A stretch of DNA of 64,000 nt from Microthrixaceae bacterium (lineage in GTDB: Bacteria; Actinomycetota; Acidimicrobiia; Acidimicrobiales; Microtrichaceae). Below the pieces are notes generated by a model that was not told the origin of the DNA, ran no database searches, and worked only from the letters and a program-made list of their open reading frames with translations. Where the stretch lies: contig JAMLGK010000002.1 of the NCBI GenBank assembly GCA_023957995.1, positions 1 through 64,000 of the forward strand. The letters run 5' to 3'. Of the stretch, positions 63,057 to 64,000 are shown piece by piece; the stretch's first letter is position 1; every line of letters starts with the position of its first letter. A program made the position numbers and the translations under genes.

Positions 63057-63688
63057 GCGCGGTCGAACAGGTCCCGGTGCGCCGGGTCATGGGTCACGAC
63101 CACGGCGGCGAGGTTGCGTCGCCGCGCCTCGGCGGTGATGAGCTCCATGATCTCGCGCCCCCGGTCGGGGTCCAGCGACGCCGTCGGCTCGTCGGCCAGC
63201 AGGATCGACGGTTCGTTCATCAGGGCGCGGGCCACCCCGACGCGTTGGCGTTCGCCACCGGAGAGCTTGCCCGGCAGGTTGTCCCGGCGGTCGCCCAGAC
63301 CGACGATCCCGAGCAGTGATCCGGCGCGTTCTCGGGCCGCCGCGTCGAGCGAACCGGAGATGTGGGCCACGAGTTCGAGCTGCTGGATCGCGCTCAGCGA
63401 TGGGAAGAGTTCGGCGCTCTGGTAGATGATTCCGATTAGGTCACGCCTGGCACGGGTGCGTTCACGCTCCGACATGGCGTTCGCATCCCGACCCTGCAGC
63501 GTCACCGTTCCCTGTTGGGGGCGCCGCAGCAGCCCGGCGATCGCCAGCAGGGTGGACTTGCCGGAGCCGGAGCGCCCCGAGACCGACACGACCTCGCCCG
63601 CTCCGACCTGTAGGTCCGCCCCCCGCAGGATGCTCAGGGTCGCTTCGCCGTCGGGGACCGTGACCGTGATGTCGTGCAGATCCAGCAT
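62975..63688 (-). CDS. ABC transporter ATP-binding protein (LolD/MacB/FtsE type)
   Basis: A 237-aa ATPase: Walker A VSGRSGSGKSTLLAIAG, signature LSGGERQRVGVARALMNEP, Walker B ILLADEPTASLD and H-loop VVTHDP. This is the MacB/LolD-like subfamily that pairs with FtsX-type permeases for lipoprotein or peptide export or signalling. The permease gene lies immediately upstream, its stop 2 bases before this ATG. The last 82 bases overlap the 3' end of the convergent MMPL gene. Confidence 0.92.
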   Translation of the reverse strand: MLDLHDITVTVPDGEATLSILRGADLQVGAGEVVSVSGRSGSGKSTLLAIAGLLRRPQQGTVTLQGRDANAMSERERTRARRDLIGIIYQSAELFPSLSAIQQLELVAHISGSLDAAARERAGSLLGIVGLGDRRDNLPGKLSGGERQRVGVARALMNEPSILLADEPTASLDPDRGREIMELITAEARRRNLAAVVVTHDPAHRDLFDRAYDLAAGTLSSPSTGSASGTAPGSTGA

Positions 63689-63690
63689 GG

Positions 63691-64000
63691 TCACACCCCC
63701 GATGTCAGCGAGATCGCCGGGTCGACCGAGATGATGCGTCGCAGGGCCACGAGGCTTCCCGCCATGCCGACCAGCCCGAGGACCAGCGCGGTGGCCACCA
63801 CCGACGACAGGGTCAGGCTGAACGGTGCTCCGTCGCCGAACAGCGATCCGACGCCCGCGGCGATCGCGGCGCCGGCCGACACCGACAGCACCAGCACGAC
63901 CGCCAACTGCCCGAGGGCGTCGCGCACGATGTAGCCCGACGATGCTCCCAGGGCCTTCAGGAGCCCGATCTGACGTGTGCGCTGGATCGTCCACACCGTG
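63691..64000 (-). CDS. ABC transporter permease (FtsX/MacB-type), C-terminal part
   Basis: The last 103 residues of a permease cut by the window edge: VWTIQRTRQIGLLKALGASS (cytoplasmic FtsX coupling motif), then two hydrophobic stretches (LAVVLVLSVSAGAAIAAG and a second helix ALVLGLVGMAGSLVAL) and RRIISVDPAISL. The A-S-S-Y-I... loop and final VDP..AL signature are typical of FtsX-family domains. It is upstream of the ATPase gene by 2 bases, so the two form a transporter unit. Confidence 0.85.
   Translation of the reverse strand, partial: TVWTIQRTRQIGLLKALGASSGYIVRDALGQLAVVLVLSVSAGAAIAAGVGSLFGDGAPFSLTLSSVVATALVLGLVGMAGSLVALRRIISVDPAISLTSGV

Noticed and set aside
1..64000. tRNA, rRNA, riboswitch, insertion sequence, phage genes or replication origin
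   Set aside because: Intergenic gaps are short and none holds a cloverleaf, terminal inverted repeats, transposase or integrase reading frame, or a DnaA-box cluster that I could recognise.

Overview
The window is G+C-rich (about two thirds by eye), gene-dense bacterial DNA with many GTG/TTG starts and many 4-bp stop/start overlaps. The gene families point to the Actinomycetota: polyphosphate glucokinase, AdaA-AlkA fusion, DesA3-like desaturase, MMPL transporter, and numerous acyl-CoA and short-chain dehydrogenases. A deep-branching class such as Acidimicrobiia fits best, but that placement is inferred from gene content, not from a marker gene. No rRNA, tRNA, CRISPR array, insertion sequence or prophage was seen, and no stretch over 300 bases lacks a gene. 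It reads as ordinary chromosome.

Layout. 1-7781: partial malic enzyme; a membrane FMN/glutamate-synthase-like oxidoreductase followed by an HPPD-like protein; aldose epimerase; GH15 glucan/trehalose hydrolase with NDH-2. 7872-15553: HAD phosphatase, then a compact sugar-phosphate cluster ppgK-tal-pgi-gnd-pgl-zwf that phosphorylates glucose with polyphosphate and feeds glycolysis and the oxidative pentose phosphate pathway. 15619-18833: DUF1295 membrane protein, acyltransferase, cytochrome P450. 18911-27601: class II aldolase, acyl-CoA synthetase, PQQ-type sugar dehydrogenase lipoprotein, two SDRs, an HsaA/acyl-CoA-dehydrogenase-type flavoprotein and an aldehyde dehydrogenase, which look like catabolism of lipids, steroids or xenobiotics. 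27671-29796: beta-lactamase-like lipoprotein, small membrane protein, split-barrel flavoprotein.

29855-33450 holds the most unusual unit: two translationally coupled genes, each starting with a Rieske [2Fe-2S] domain. One is fused to an FMN/Fe-S glutamate-synthase-type domain, the other to a thiamine-diphosphate decarboxylase/oxidase-type enzyme. I do not recognise this as a described pathway.

33494-40893: conserved hypothetical, thioesterase, a lipid-type operon (CREST-like membrane protein, PlsC-like acyltransferase, small membrane protein), GAP-family transporter, acyl-CoA dehydrogenase, secreted DUF11 protein. 40951-49748: dienelactone hydrolase; a four-gene operon with 4-bp overlaps (old-yellow-enzyme, D-2-hydroxyacid dehydrogenase, TIM-barrel isomerase, DHDPS-like lyase) convergent with a DUF6807 protein and a 919-aa protein ending in a glycosyltransferase domain. 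49789-57248: YceI-like protein, AAA ATPase, alkylation repair (AdaA-AlkA, Ogt), TylF-type methyltransferase, two DJ-1/PfpI proteins around tandem repeats. 57351-64000: MerR regulator divergent from a shortened ferredoxin plus fatty acid desaturase; TetR regulator divergent from an MMPL transporter; ABC transporter ATPase and partial permease.

Four short tandem repeats (15-19 bp units) lie in or beside gene starts.
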